64,000 nucleotides of DNA from G963704535 sp963704535 (GCA_963704535.1 OY969916.1:5022001-5086000); one strand, 5' to 3'; shown: positions 43,288-52,140, counted from the stretch's first letter. Program-made: numbers and translations. Notes: a model not told the origin generated them from the letters alone.

Positions 43288-44502
43288 TCACTCCCTGCGT
43301 AGGATCTCCAGGATGGCGCTGGACAGCTTATCCGGGTCGTGGCGCAGCACCCGCACGGTGCGGCTCTCGCCGGGGCGTTCAAGTGAGGCAATCAACTCAA
43401 ACATCGCCGACGCCAGGTCGGCCTCGATCACGATCGCCCCCTCCAGAACCACGTCGTACGCGGTGACGCGGTCGGTCGTGCTGACCACGGTCTCTTCGTA
43501 GTCCTCCGGGCTCAGGTAGACCGGATTCTGGTTGGCCGCCGCGTAGATCTGGCGCACCTCCGGCTGGATGCGCTGAGCATTGACCAGCACATAGTCCGGC
43601 GCGAACCCGCCGAAGCGCACAATCTGATGAATATGGTCGCCCACGCCGAAGCCGGTCGTCAGGCCCGGCTCGGTCATCAGGTTGCAGATGTAGATCTTGC
43701 GCGCCTTGCTGCGCTTGATCGCCTCGCGCACATCCGGGAGCAGCAGATTAGGGATGATGCTCTCGAACAGGCTGCCCGGCCCCAGGATGATCGCGTCGGC
43801 CTCGGTCAGCGCGTCGAGCGTGAGCCTAGTCACGTTGAGCGGCGTGGCGCCATCGTCGCCCGGCGGGCCGGCCAGGAACATATTAGAGACGTAGCGCGGC
43901 GCCAGCAGCTCGTCGTGTGAGATGTTTTGCTGGATATCAAGCCGGGCTCCGTCGTCCAGCTCGACTTCGACCAGCATCGGCGCCGGGGTGGGCGCGACGA
44001 AGTAGACCTTCTCGAAGTGGAACAGGCTCGACGCACGGTAGTAGTACTCCACCGGGTCCTGGACTGGCGTGATACAGGTCAGGCGGCTGGCGGAGCGACC
44101 CAGGCTGGCCAGGATCAGCATCCCGGCACCGCCGGAGAGCACGGCGATCTCGGGGACGCCGATATCATGCCGGTAGCCCAGCACCAGCCCTTCCTCGACC
44201 TCCGACCCGGCGCGCAATGGGATGACGGCGACGCCGCTGAGCTGCCAGATGCCGGCTGCCAGCACCACCAGGCCGGCGATCGTCAGGATCAGCCCGCGCA
44301 CCCAGACTGGGATGGCCTGTAGCGGGGCGGTCAACCCCGTCGCATCATACAGCACGATCAACAAATAGGCGACACCCAGCGAGAGCAGCACGATGCCGAT
44401 AAACGCGAGTGCCAGCGGGCGAGCAAGGTATGCTAGTGAGGAGAGGCGTTTGAAGATTCGCTGCATAAGATCAGATTTAGACAAGGTTTCGGGTGACGCC
44501 AT
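43288..44502 (-). CDS. YvcK/CofD-like protein with N-terminal membrane hairpin
   Basis: This 404-residue paralogue has two membrane helices (about residues 30-55, LALAFIGIVLLSLGVAYLL, and 68-92, VRGLILTIAGLVVLAAGIW) ahead of the YvcK fold: IAVLSGGAGMLILASLGRSA, then ADAIILGPGSLFESIIPNLL, IYICNLMTEPGLTTGFGVGD and PDYVLVNAQRIQPEVRQIYA. The middle region carries a beta-rich insert. Anchoring a YvcK-like sensor to the membrane is unusual and may couple nucleotide-sugar levels to wall synthesis. Not preceded by a clear ribosome-binding site. Followed by the hairpin array and the GlmU-like gene. Confidence 0.82.
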   Translation of the reverse strand: MASPETLSKSDLMQRIFKRLSSLAYLARPLALAFIGIVLLSLGVAYLLIVLYDATGLTAPLQAIPVWVRGLILTIAGLVVLAAGIWQLSGVAVIPLRAGSEVEEGLVLGYRHDIGVPEIAVLSGGAGMLILASLGRSASRLTCITPVQDPVEYYYRASSLFHFEKVYFVAPTPAPMLVEVELDDGARLDIQQNISHDELLAPRYVSNMFLAGPPGDDGATPLNVTRLTLDALTEADAIILGPGSLFESIIPNLLLPDVREAIKRSKARKIYICNLMTEPGLTTGFGVGDHIHQIVRFGGFAPDYVLVNAQRIQPEVRQIYAAANQNPVYLSPEDYEETVVSTTDRVTAYDVVLEGAIVIEADLASAMFELIASLERPGESRTVRVLRHDPDKLSSAILEILRRE

Positions 44503-44520
44503 TCTACTTTACACTGTGAG

Positions 44521-44570
44521 TGGGAGAGACTGAGGGGGCAGCCCCCTCAACCCCCCTTTTTTCCAGAACC
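44521..44570 (-). repeat. Dispersed 3' GGGG/CCCC hairpin upstream of YvcK-like gene
   Basis: On the minus strand: AAAAAAGGGGGGTTGAGGGG, then GCTGCCCCCTCAGTCTC. It follows the stop of the degenerate phosphohexomutase gene (44573) by two bases. Confidence 0.85.
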
Positions 44571-44572
44571 GC

Positions 44573-45715
44573 TCATGATTTGCCCTTGACTTCATCGATC
44601 AGCGGGCGCAGCTTGCTGCTAAAGCGCGCGACCAGCTCGATCAGCAGCAGCGCAACCAGTGTCGCATCGGGCGTGGTGCCATAGCGGCCGAGCGTCAGCT
44701 CGCCCGACGCGGTGGCGCCGACCACCAGGCTATTACGGTCCTGGTTCAGCAGCTCGGCGATTCGCGTGGCCGGGTCGCCGAGCGGCTCGACCTTCATGCC
44801 GGATGCCTCCTCCCAGGCGCGCAAACTCGCGGCACGCTCCCCCAAGTCTGCCGGCTGCGGCACGATCACCATGCCGCGCTGGCGCCCCTGCCGGCCGACA
44901 TACTGCGCCAGCAGCAAGGCCAGATCCAGCACCGGCACGATCTCGCCCAGGTTGTCGGTCGCGCTGATGGCGCGGCCATCGGCGGAGATAGCAACGCCGA
45001 GATGCGAGTCGCTCTCCTTGACCAGCTTACGCAGCCGGTTCAAGCCCGCCTCGGTCGGCTGCGGCGGCTGGCGGCCGAAGAGCGGGTCGGTCTCGCGATT
45101 GATCTCAATCGCCTTGGTCTGGCCGCCCTCGCCCAGCGCCGCCGGGATGTAGCCGCTGGCCGTCCCATTCATCGGGTCGACGAACACTGTCAGAGGCGCG
45201 CGACGAATCAGATCGATGTCGACCGCGGCGCGCAGCGTCTCCAGGTAGGGGGTGCGCAGATCGATCTGAGTACGCGGCGAGTCGTCAAGCGGCGGCGGCG
45301 GGAAGGCCAGCGGCGGCTCGGCGCCGTCGGGGGCCAGCGGCCCGCCCTCAAGCAGCGGGCGATCGGCGGAAGGCGCCAGCACGACCAGGCCATTGCACCA
45401 GAACGGCTGGTTGCCGGCCGACACGATCAGGGCCGTATCGGCGCGGCGCTGCTCCAGCGCCAACTCGATCGCCGGGAACGGCGCCGGCGTCGGGCAGAAG
45501 CTCATTTGGACGCCGTGATCCTCCAGGCTACGGCAGGCGTAGCGCGCGAACTGCGCGGCCATAAAGCGCGTATCGTGCGCGACCAGGCAGCTCCACTTGC
45601 GCGCGACCAATGCCTCGGAAAGCCAGCGACAGCGACGCCTGACGCCGTCCAGCGTAAAGTCGAGGGTGTAGATACCCTCCCAGTGATGGCGATGCAGACG
45701 CGGACGCTGGCTCAT
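44573..45715 (-). CDS. Phosphohexomutase-like protein with degenerate active site
   Basis: A 380-residue relative of phosphoglucomutase/phosphomannomutase lacking part of the usual 450-residue length. The domain order is kept (VAHDTRFMAAQFARYACRS; VFVDPMNGTASGYIPAALGE), but the phosphoserine loop TASHNP is replaced by VSAGNQP (FWCNGL follows) and the metal loop DGDGDR by SADGRA. Catalysis as a mutase is therefore unlikely; a regulatory or ligand-binding role is more plausible. It lies directly downstream of a canonical mutase gene with a heptamer hairpin between them. No other example of this pairing is known to me. Confidence 0.72.
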   Translation of the reverse strand: MSQRPRLHRHHWEGIYTLDFTLDGVRRRCRWLSEALVARKWSCLVAHDTRFMAAQFARYACRSLEDHGVQMSFCPTPAPFPAIELALEQRRADTALIVSAGNQPFWCNGLVVLAPSADRPLLEGGPLAPDGAEPPLAFPPPPLDDSPRTQIDLRTPYLETLRAAVDIDLIRRAPLTVFVDPMNGTASGYIPAALGEGGQTKAIEINRETDPLFGRQPPQPTEAGLNRLRKLVKESDSHLGVAISADGRAISATDNLGEIVPVLDLALLLAQYVGRQGRQRGMVIVPQPADLGERAASLRAWEEASGMKVEPLGDPATRIAELLNQDRNSLVVGATASGELTLGRYGTTPDATLVALLLIELVARFSSKLRPLIDEVKGKS

Positions 45716-45725
45716 AGCGGGTCAG

Positions 45726-45784
45726 GGATTGGAGAATAGAGATTGGTGATTGGGCTGGGCCGCAATCTCCAATCTCCAATCTCG
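45726..45784. repeat. Heptamer hairpin (GGAGATT class) between the two phosphohexomutase genes
   Basis: ATTGGAGAATAGAGATTGG and ATTGGGCTGGGCCGCAAT are followed by CTCCAATCTCCAATCTC, a slightly degenerate member of the GGAGATT class. Confidence 0.8.
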
Positions 45785-45786
45785 CA

Positions 45787-47190
45787 TTATGAAAGTCCGT
45801 GAAGCTTTTTAAACTCGCCGACCTTGCCAAGCATCAGGGTGCGAATCTCCGCGACGCGCTCGCTCGTGTGCGCCTCAAAGCGTGTCGTGATCGCCGGCTC
45901 GGTGTTGGAGGCCCGCACTAGCCCCCAGCCGTCGCCAAAATCGACCCGCACGCCGTCCACGTCGATGACCCGATAGCTGCCCGCGAACTGGTCACGCAGG
46001 TACTCGATCGCTAGGAACTTGGTCGCCTCGTCGAAATGCAGTCGATCCTCCGGCAGCGACGGCAGCACCGGGTAGGGCGCCAGGGCCTGCTCCAGCGTTT
46101 GGCCGCTCTGCTCCAGCGCCGCCAGCAGTTGGCAGCCGGCGAAGGTGCCGTCGTCGTAGGCATGATACTGCATATCGGAAAAGATGTGGCCGCTCAGCTC
46201 GCCGGCCAATGGCGCACCGACCTCGCGCATCTTAGCCGAGCCATTGGTGTAGCCGGTCTTCCACATCACCGGAGTGCCCCCGAACGCACGGATCGCGTCC
46301 TCCAGCACGGTGCTGCACTTCACATCGAAGACGATCGGCGCCGGGCCGCCAGCCAGCGCATGCCGCGCCAGCACAATCAGGTAGCGATCGGCGTAGACCA
46401 TCGTCCCGCTGCCGTCGACGACGCCGAGCCGGTCGCCGTCGCCGTCCAGCCCGATGCCCAGCGTGGCGCCGCTGGCGCGCACCGCGCGGATGAGGTCGGC
46501 CAGGTTGGCTTCCTTCAAAGGGTCCGGGTGGTGATTGGGAAAGGTCCCGTCGGGCTCGATAAACAGCGGCACGACCTCGCAGCCGATTGCCTCGAACGTC
46601 CGCACCGCGATCGGGCCGGCGACGCCGTTCCCGCCGTCGAGCACGATCTTGATCGGCCGCGCCAGCCTGACGCGGTCGGCGACATCCTGGATATAGATTT
46701 CGCCGATGTCAAGCTGCTCGTAGCCGCCGGGGCCGGAGGCGAACGCGCCGCCATTGGCCAGCCGCTCGACCTCCTGGATCTGCTCGCCCGACAATGGCTC
46801 ACCGCCGTAGACTGGGTCGGCCCGGCGCAGCTTGAGGCCGTTGAAGTCCGGCGGGTTGTGGCTGGCGGTGACGACCGCGCCGCCGTCGGTGCCCAGGTAG
46901 GCCATCGCAAAGTACATGACCGGCGTCGGGACCATGCCGATGTCGATCACGTCGCAGCCGGTGTCGCGCAGGCCGGCGATCAGGGCGGCGGCGTAGGCCG
47001 GCGAGGTCAGCCGCGCGTCGCGGGCGACCACGACCCGCCGCCGGTCCTGGCCCGCCTCGCGCGGCTGCCGGCGGAAGAAGGTGCCGGCGGCGCGCCCCAG
47101 GGTGTGATACACGTCCTCGGACAGATCGACATCCACGATACCGCGAATGTCGTAGGCACGAAAGATCGTCGGGTTGACCGCGTAGCTCAT
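45787..47190 (-). CDS. Phosphomannomutase/phosphoglucomutase
   Basis: Full-length (467 residues) alpha-D-phosphohexomutase. Phosphoserine loop GAVVTASHNPPDFNGLKL at about residue 105, metal loop GIGLDGDGDRLGVV, sugar-specificity loop AGELSGHIFS and the phosphate-binding loop VRASNTEPAITTRFEA. It interconverts hexose 1- and 6-phosphates, feeding GDP-mannose or UDP-glucose/GlcNAc synthesis. The start has GAGGAT upstream. It heads the run mutase, mutase-like, YvcK-like, GlmU-like. Frame intact. Confidence 0.93.
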   Translation of the reverse strand: MSYAVNPTIFRAYDIRGIVDVDLSEDVYHTLGRAAGTFFRRQPREAGQDRRRVVVARDARLTSPAYAAALIAGLRDTGCDVIDIGMVPTPVMYFAMAYLGTDGGAVVTASHNPPDFNGLKLRRADPVYGGEPLSGEQIQEVERLANGGAFASGPGGYEQLDIGEIYIQDVADRVRLARPIKIVLDGGNGVAGPIAVRTFEAIGCEVVPLFIEPDGTFPNHHPDPLKEANLADLIRAVRASGATLGIGLDGDGDRLGVVDGSGTMVYADRYLIVLARHALAGGPAPIVFDVKCSTVLEDAIRAFGGTPVMWKTGYTNGSAKMREVGAPLAGELSGHIFSDMQYHAYDDGTFAGCQLLAALEQSGQTLEQALAPYPVLPSLPEDRLHFDEATKFLAIEYLRDQFAGSYRVIDVDGVRVDFGDGWGLVRASNTEPAITTRFEAHTSERVAEIRTLMLGKVGEFKKLHGLS

Positions 47191-47274
47191 CGGCGTATCC
47201 TCAATGAAAAGCGCTGGCTGGATGGTAGCTTAAAGGCCGCGTTCCGTCAAGGCAGTCGAGGAGCCGCCCCCACG

Positions 47275-48333
47275 CTACTCGACGATCAGCGCCGTAACCA
47301 TGCCGAACATCCCGTGCTCGGACTCGGCGTGCGTGAGGATGTGGCAATGGAACGCCCAGACCCCCGGTTCGGTGCAATCGACGAGCACATCCCAGCGCTC
47401 GCCGGGCGCCACATTCAGCGTGTCGCACATAAACGGCTGCGGCAGATTCCAGCCGTCCTTGGCGAACACCAACTGCGGCAGGCCGTGCAAGTGCATCGGG
47501 TGGATCATCAGCCCCTCGTTCATATAGCGGATGCGCACCTTCTGCCCCAACTTGGCCGTCAGCGGCGCGGTGGCCGGGAAGCCCTTGCCATTGATCGTGA
47601 ACCCGCCCAGTTGGTCGTTCAGGATCATGGTGTACTCACGGTCGGAGGCCGGGTCCTTGCGCTTGTCCTTGGGCTCGATGATGAACGCCCCCAGCATGCC
47701 CTGGCCGACCTGCTTGGTCGCGTTCAGGTGCGAGTGGTACATATGCGAGCCGGGGTTCCGCGCCACGAACTCGTAGGTGAAGCTCTGCCCCGGCTTGATC
47801 GGCGGCTGAGTGATGAACGGCACGCCATCCATCTTATTCGGCACCATCACACCGTGGAAGTGGACCGCCGTGCTCTCGGCCAGCTCGTTCTTCACCACTA
47901 CGCGCACGCTGTCGCCCTCGACGACGCGGATCTCGGGGCCGGGCACCTGGTCATTGTACGACCAAGCCTCGACCACCTGGCCCGGCGCGACCTCGAAGGG
48001 CGTCCGCTTACAGGTCAGCTCAAAAACCTTGACGCCGTTCTCGAGCTTCGGCTGGAGCGGCTGGTTGCCGGTGCCCTGAGTCTTGACCCCGGCGACGAAG
48101 GCCTTGATGCCGGCCTCGTGCATGGCGTCCATCTCATCGACCGTCGGCGTGCCGGTCTGGGTCGGCGGCGCGGCCTCGTGCTGCATCGTGGCCTGCTCGG
48201 CGGGCGCTTGGGTGGCGCCGGTGCCGCAGGCGGCCAGCAGGCCACCGACCAACGGCACCCCCACCCCAAGCGTGGCACCCTTCAGAAAGCTGCGTCGGGA
48301 TGTGTGTGTGGTCTGTCTATCTGTGGTGAACAT
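47275..48333 (-). CDS. Exported two-domain multicopper oxidase
   Basis: The N terminus has a Tat-type motif (RRSFLKG at residue 13) with a hydrophobic stretch ending in GLLAAC, so it may be a Tat-exported lipoprotein. Two cupredoxin domains carry the copper sites: AVHFHGVMV, SHMYHSHLNATKQVGQGM, MIHPMHLHGLP and WAFHCHILTHAESEHGMFGM. At 352 residues it is shorter than three-domain laccases and resembles nitrite reductase-like or small laccase-type oxidases. Substrate could be Cu(I), phenols or nitrite; sequence does not decide. Neighbours give no link. The start has GGAGAGG 12 bases upstream. Confidence 0.9.
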   Translation of the reverse strand: MFTTDRQTTHTSRRSFLKGATLGVGVPLVGGLLAACGTGATQAPAEQATMQHEAAPPTQTGTPTVDEMDAMHEAGIKAFVAGVKTQGTGNQPLQPKLENGVKVFELTCKRTPFEVAPGQVVEAWSYNDQVPGPEIRVVEGDSVRVVVKNELAESTAVHFHGVMVPNKMDGVPFITQPPIKPGQSFTYEFVARNPGSHMYHSHLNATKQVGQGMLGAFIIEPKDKRKDPASDREYTMILNDQLGGFTINGKGFPATAPLTAKLGQKVRIRYMNEGLMIHPMHLHGLPQLVFAKDGWNLPQPFMCDTLNVAPGERWDVLVDCTEPGVWAFHCHILTHAESEHGMFGMVTALIVE

Positions 48334-48460
48334 CTATCGTTCCTCTCCCGCCGGCGCAGAGCCGGCACTGCGAATGTCCACCGCTAGGATAGCAGCCACG
48401 CGGCAGCTTGTGAGGAAAGGAACAATAACATATGGTTGCGGCCCGGCAACACTTCACTGT

Positions 48461-50062
48461 CTAGGTGCCGTCGGGGGTCTCGACCAGCGCCAGGAGCAGC
48501 CAGAACGCGAAGGCCAGGTCGGGGACGAAATAGAAGTTGTCCACCAGGCCATGGACCAGGGCGGCAGCCATGGCCGCGAGCGCGCCAAGCCCGAGCGGCC
48601 CGCCCCGCGCCAGGGCCGCGCGGAGGAAGCGGGCCAGCAGCCAGCCGAAGGCCAGCAGGCCCAGCGGCCCAACTCGCAGCCAGGTGTCGAGGAACAGGTT
48701 ATGGGGATGGGCGGCGAAGACCTCGCTGGAGTTGAGCAGCGCGGGGTCGATCAGGCTGCGGCCGAACTCGGGGTTGTGGTACTGATAGAATTGGTCCAGC
48801 CCGATGCCCAGCGGGTGCTGCCGGATGTAGGCCAGCGCCTCACGCCAGAGCAGCAGCCGCGCCTGGTCGCTGCCGCCGCCCAGGCCGCCGCGCAGCGTCA
48901 GCGCCAGCCCGCCCAGAACCACCAGCGCCACGAGCGCTACCGACCACCGACGAACGACCACCGACCACCGACTGTTGAGGATGGAGGATGGAGGATGGAG
49001 GATGGAGGATAGCAGCACGGCCCCTGCGACCACGGCGCCCAGCCAGGCCGCGCGCGAGAACGAGACGACAATGCCGGCCAGGCAGAGCAAAGAACAAAGA
49101 ACAAAGAACCAAGAATAAAGGAATAGAGGTTTGTTCTTTATTCTTTGTTCTTTGTTCTCGAAGAGTGCCAGCGCCGCCGCAAGCGGCCAGATCCGGCCGA
49201 GGTACAGCCCAAGGTTGTTGGGGTGGCCGTAGACCGAGGTGACGCGCCGCAGCCCGCCGGCCTCGACGATATTCTCGCTGAAGTCGCGCTTCGCTCCCAG
49301 GAGCGGCTCGACGACATCCAGCCCGACAAACTGGAGCAGCCCCAGCAGCCCGACCGCCGCCCCGCCCAGGATGAAGGCGATGGCGAGGGGTGAAACGTGA
49401 TGCGTGAGTTGCGTGTTGCGTGTTGCGTGTTGCGTGTTGCGTGTTGCGTCACCTGTCTGTTGTCTGTTGTCAGCAGTTCTTTGTTCTGTGTTCTTTGTTC
49501 TTTGTTCTGGGTCATCGGTGGTCGGTGGTCGGGTGTAGGCTTTGACCAGCGCGTAGAACAGCAGCGGCTCGACGATCAGCCGGCGAAACTCGCGCAGGGC
49601 CTCGTCGCGGCCATCCGGCACGGCTAGCAGCACGCCCAGCGCGCCGGCGACCAGGAAGAGCAGGTGGGGGATGAAACGTCTTGCGTCTTGCGTCTTGCGT
49701 CTTGCGTCTTGCGTCTTGCGTCTTGCGTCTTGCAGGAGGCGCCAGAGCCAGCCCGCGCCCGCCGCGCCGAGCGTCACTAGCAGCACCGCCTCGTGCAGCG
49801 GCAGCAGGAACTCCTCGGCGCGGAGGCCGCTGATCGCAGCGGGGATCAGGTAGAGCGGGGCCGTGAGCGGGACGAACAGCAGCGCCAGGCCGGGACGCAG
49901 CAGCGCCAGTGCGCCGAAGATCAGCAGCCCGGCCAGCGCAAGCGGCGCGGCGCCTCCGCGCTGGAACAGCGCCAGGCCCAGCGCCATACCGGCCAGCACC
50001 GCCGGCGTCGGCAGCGGGAGTGAGCGGGCGCTGGTGGTTTCGTGCGCCTGGGGGGTATGCAT
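48461..50062 (-). CDS. O-antigen ligase/polymerase-family membrane protein with repeat insertions
   Basis: A polytopic Wzy/WaaL-like protein: GHPNNLGLYLGRIWPLAAAL, IVVSFSRAAWLGAVVAGAVL and AAHPHNLFLDTWLRVGPLGL are the ligase/polymerase signatures. It would join or polymerise lipid-linked glycans on the outer face of the membrane. Four loops are translations of heptamer arrays (DARRKTQDARRKTQ; EQRTKNTEQRTADNRQQ; ENKEQRIKNK; SILHPPSSILNS), all in frame. The start is ATG 50062; the site upstream is weak. Downstream of the GH gene and galT on the same strand, consistent with surface-polysaccharide synthesis. Confidence 0.85.
   Translation of the reverse strand: MHTPQAHETTSARSLPLPTPAVLAGMALGLALFQRGGAAPLALAGLLIFGALALLRPGLALLFVPLTAPLYLIPAAISGLRAEEFLLPLHEAVLLVTLGAAGAGWLWRLLQDARRKTQDARRKTQDARRFIPHLLFLVAGALGVLLAVPDGRDEALREFRRLIVEPLLFYALVKAYTRPPTTDDPEQRTKNTEQRTADNRQQTGDATRNTQHATRNTQLTHHVSPLAIAFILGGAAVGLLGLLQFVGLDVVEPLLGAKRDFSENIVEAGGLRRVTSVYGHPNNLGLYLGRIWPLAAALALFENKEQRIKNKPLFLYSWFFVLCSLLCLAGIVVSFSRAAWLGAVVAGAVLLSSILHPPSSILNSRWSVVVRRWSVALVALVVLGGLALTLRGGLGGGSDQARLLLWREALAYIRQHPLGIGLDQFYQYHNPEFGRSLIDPALLNSSEVFAAHPHNLFLDTWLRVGPLGLLAFGWLLARFLRAALARGGPLGLGALAAMAAALVHGLVDNFYFVPDLAFAFWLLLALVETPDGT
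48938..49011. repeat. Heptamer arrays (ACCGACC and GGATGGA classes) in the O-antigen ligase gene
   Basis: Tandem ACCGACC-type units (48938-48974) followed directly by five GGATGGA units; translated in frame as a short loop between membrane segments. Confidence 0.88.
49404..49532. repeat. Composite heptamer array (GTTGCGT, TGTCTGT, TTTGTTC, GGTCGGT classes) in the O-antigen ligase gene
   Basis: Six GTTGCGT units, then TGTCTGTTGTC, three TTTGTTC units and GGTCGGTGGTC. Translated in frame as about 42 extra residues. A related TTTGTTC inverted pair lies at 49085-49160 in the same gene. Confidence 0.9.
49677..49734. repeat. Heptamer array (TTGCGTC, seven units) in the O-antigen ligase gene
   Basis: Seven perfect tandem TTGCGTC units plus TTGC; encodes the periodic DARRKTQ loop. 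As 7 x 3 = 21, each three units add one seven-residue period. Confidence 0.93.
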
Positions 50063-50138
50063 GGGCAACTCGCTCGTCTTTTCTTATACTAACTTGCGTT
50101 CTGGTAGAGAGGAGGAAAATGGGAGAAAACAAGATCGT

Positions 50139-50308
50139 GGAGGGCGGCCCCTGTACTGTTTCCCGTGTTCAGCACCTCTTGACTTACTAACCTCGTGACC
50201 TGTGTGCGTAGCGATTTCGCTCGCTGGGAGCGGATGTATGGAGCAGGTGCAGGACACGATGATGGTAAACCGCGAGGTGCTAATGATGGGAAACAGTACA
50301 GCCCCTCC
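50139..50308. repeat. Long imperfect palindrome (about 170 bp), candidate MITE or structured RNA
   Basis: CTGTACTGTTTCCC (50151-50164) is matched exactly by its complement at 50288-50301, GCACCTC (50172-50178) by GAGGTGC (50274-50280), and GGAGGG/CCCTCC close the ends; the centre has CGCTCGCTGGGAGCG. It occupies most of the 289-bp gap between the GH and O-antigen ligase genes. No coding sequence is seen there. Confidence 0.7.
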
Positions 50309-50351
50309 ACACCTCCCCGCCGAAAGATGCCACATCGTGAGCGTTATTGTA

Positions 50352-51998
50352 TCACCGGCCCCGGTCGAGCGCCGCCCGCAGCGCCAGCGCGCCGACGACC
50401 GCCAGCCCGGCCAGCAGCAGGGCCGGCGCGAGTGACCAGAGCCAGGGTAGAGGACGGGCGCGCCCGACCAGAAACGCTTCCGGCGGTCGCGGCCCTTCGA
50501 TCAGCGCGGTGTGGGGGCCGTCGGCCAGGCCAGTGGCGATGGTCAGCGTGCCGCCGCCGACCAATGGATTCAGGTGGATCGGCGCGCCGCCGTCGATCGA
50601 GATGGTGAGCGGGCTGACCAATCGGGCCAGCGCGAAGGAGGTCCCTTCAAAGCGCACCGACCACCCGCCCGCCTGCTGCGTGACCGCCGGGTGGCTCCAG
50701 GCGTGCGCGCCGACTCCGGCGACCGGCCCGCCGGCGACGTGGGCTTTGAGCATGGTGTAGGCCGGCAGCGGGTTGAAGTCGCGGTCCACGATCGCGAAGT
50801 ATGGTGTCGTGTCGCGCGGGTCGGGGTCGGGGCCGCCCCAGCGCAGGAACCAGACGTTCATCACCCCGATCCAGGGCCACTCGCGGCTGGCCCGCTCAAG
50901 CTGGCCGACCATGTACTCGCCCTTCTGTTGCTCGGAGACCGGCGGCCCCCAGGCGGTGCGACCGGCTGCGTCGAGGAGTGGCGGCGGCGCGCTGTTGTAG
51001 CCGAACTCGCTGATCCAGATCGCCTTGCCGCCGTCGCCGTTGCGCTGCATGACCTCGCGCAGCAGCACCACCCGCGAGACGTCGATGCGCGTGTCGATCG
51101 GCCGCGACCAGCTCCAATTGCCCCGCCCGCGCAGGAATACGTAGCGGTGCTCGCTGGGCGGCTGGCCCAGCCCATACGCCTGCGCCGACATGATGTCGAA
51201 GTATTGGGCGCCGCCGGCTGCGTAGACCCGGTCGAGGTACTCCAGCTCGTTGATCGGCGCAATGCGCGGCTCCAGCCCGTCGGTGGGCGAGAGGCTGGGG
51301 AATAGGACGACCGCGTCGGGGTTGGCACTTTTGACGGCGGCGTACGCCGGCCGCAGCAGCGAAACGAACTCTTCCGGCGAGGGCATGCGCCAGTTCCATT
51401 CATAGGCGAGGTTGGGCTCATTCCAAACCTGCAAGTAGCGCAGCTTGCCGCGATAGCGCCCGGCGACCGCGCCGAGGAAGTCGGCGTAGTCGGCGTAGTT
51501 GTCGGGCGGGCCGGTCGAGTTGCCGTTCTCCTGGATGCCGGCTTGGAACTGTGGCGTGGCGTCGGCCTGTGCCCGCGCCCAGGCGGGTGGGCGGTCAACC
51601 CGCACGATCAGCTCAAGGCCCAGCCTCTGCGCTTCGGCGACGATGAAGTCGTACTTGGCCCATGCGTCCTTGTCGTTCTTGTGGTCCCAGAAGTCGCCCT
51701 TGCCGGCGATCTCGATGTCTTCCCAGGGCATCTGGATGCGCACGAAGCGCGCGCCCAGCTCGCGGGCCAGCTCCAGCGTGCGAGTGACTTTGGCCGGCTC
51801 GGCCTCGTACTGGATGTTGTAGGCGTTGACGCCCAGCCGGGGTACGTCGGCCCCGGCGATCGGCGGCAGGGCCGGCGTGTAGGTGACGCCGCGGTTGGTG
51901 GCGTTGTCGAGCCAGGCGAGCGCGGCGAGCCCGGCCAGCAGCAGCGCGGCGGCCGGTAGCAGCACCCGCAGGCGCCGGTGGAGCGGTCGATAGCTCAT
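50352..51998 (-). CDS. Membrane-anchored clan GH-A glycoside hydrolase-like protein
   Basis: A 548-residue protein with an N-terminal membrane helix (VLLPAAALLLAGLAALAWL), a (beta/alpha)8 hydrolase domain and a C-terminal membrane helix (LAPALLLAGLAVVGALALRA). Clan GH-A residues are visible: acid/base Glu in YLQVWNEPNLAYEW and nucleophile Glu in AIWISEFGYNS. It resembles GH5/GH39-type enzymes; substrate unknown. A small beta domain follows (residues 430-510). The ATG 51998 start is favoured because the frame upstream runs through a heptamer array. Probably acts on the surface glycan made by the neighbouring ligase. Confidence 0.82.
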   Translation of the reverse strand: MSYRPLHRRLRVLLPAAALLLAGLAALAWLDNATNRGVTYTPALPPIAGADVPRLGVNAYNIQYEAEPAKVTRTLELARELGARFVRIQMPWEDIEIAGKGDFWDHKNDKDAWAKYDFIVAEAQRLGLELIVRVDRPPAWARAQADATPQFQAGIQENGNSTGPPDNYADYADFLGAVAGRYRGKLRYLQVWNEPNLAYEWNWRMPSPEEFVSLLRPAYAAVKSANPDAVVLFPSLSPTDGLEPRIAPINELEYLDRVYAAGGAQYFDIMSAQAYGLGQPPSEHRYVFLRGRGNWSWSRPIDTRIDVSRVVLLREVMQRNGDGGKAIWISEFGYNSAPPPLLDAAGRTAWGPPVSEQQKGEYMVGQLERASREWPWIGVMNVWFLRWGGPDPDPRDTTPYFAIVDRDFNPLPAYTMLKAHVAGGPVAGVGAHAWSHPAVTQQAGGWSVRFEGTSFALARLVSPLTISIDGGAPIHLNPLVGGGTLTIATGLADGPHTALIEGPRPPEAFLVGRARPLPWLWSLAPALLLAGLAVVGALALRAALDRGR

Positions 51999-52073
51999 GG
52001 TTAGATCGTATCCTTGGGGTAGGTTGGTACTATAGAGACGTATTGTGGGGGCACACGGTAACGCTTTGAGTGT

Positions 52074-52140
52074 CGCGTGTTGCGTGTTGCGTGAGTCGGC
52101 ATGACGCAACACGCAACACGCAACACGTTTCACGTTTCAC
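52074..52140. repeat. Heptamer-repeat hairpin (GTGTTGC class)
   Basis: GTGTTGC units, GTGAGTCGGCATGAC spacer, then complementary GCAACAC units and TTTCACGTTTCAC. The right end touches the galT stop at 52137. Confidence 0.9.

Noticed and set aside
46036..48387. Very long plus-strand open frame opposite the phosphomannomutase and multicopper oxidase genes
   Set aside because: It is the antisense shadow of two genes with complete catalytic motifs in GC-rich DNA.
49677..49734. Regular arrays that could suggest a CRISPR
   Set aside because: The period is 7 nt with no unique spacers and no cas genes; these are simple tandem heptamers.
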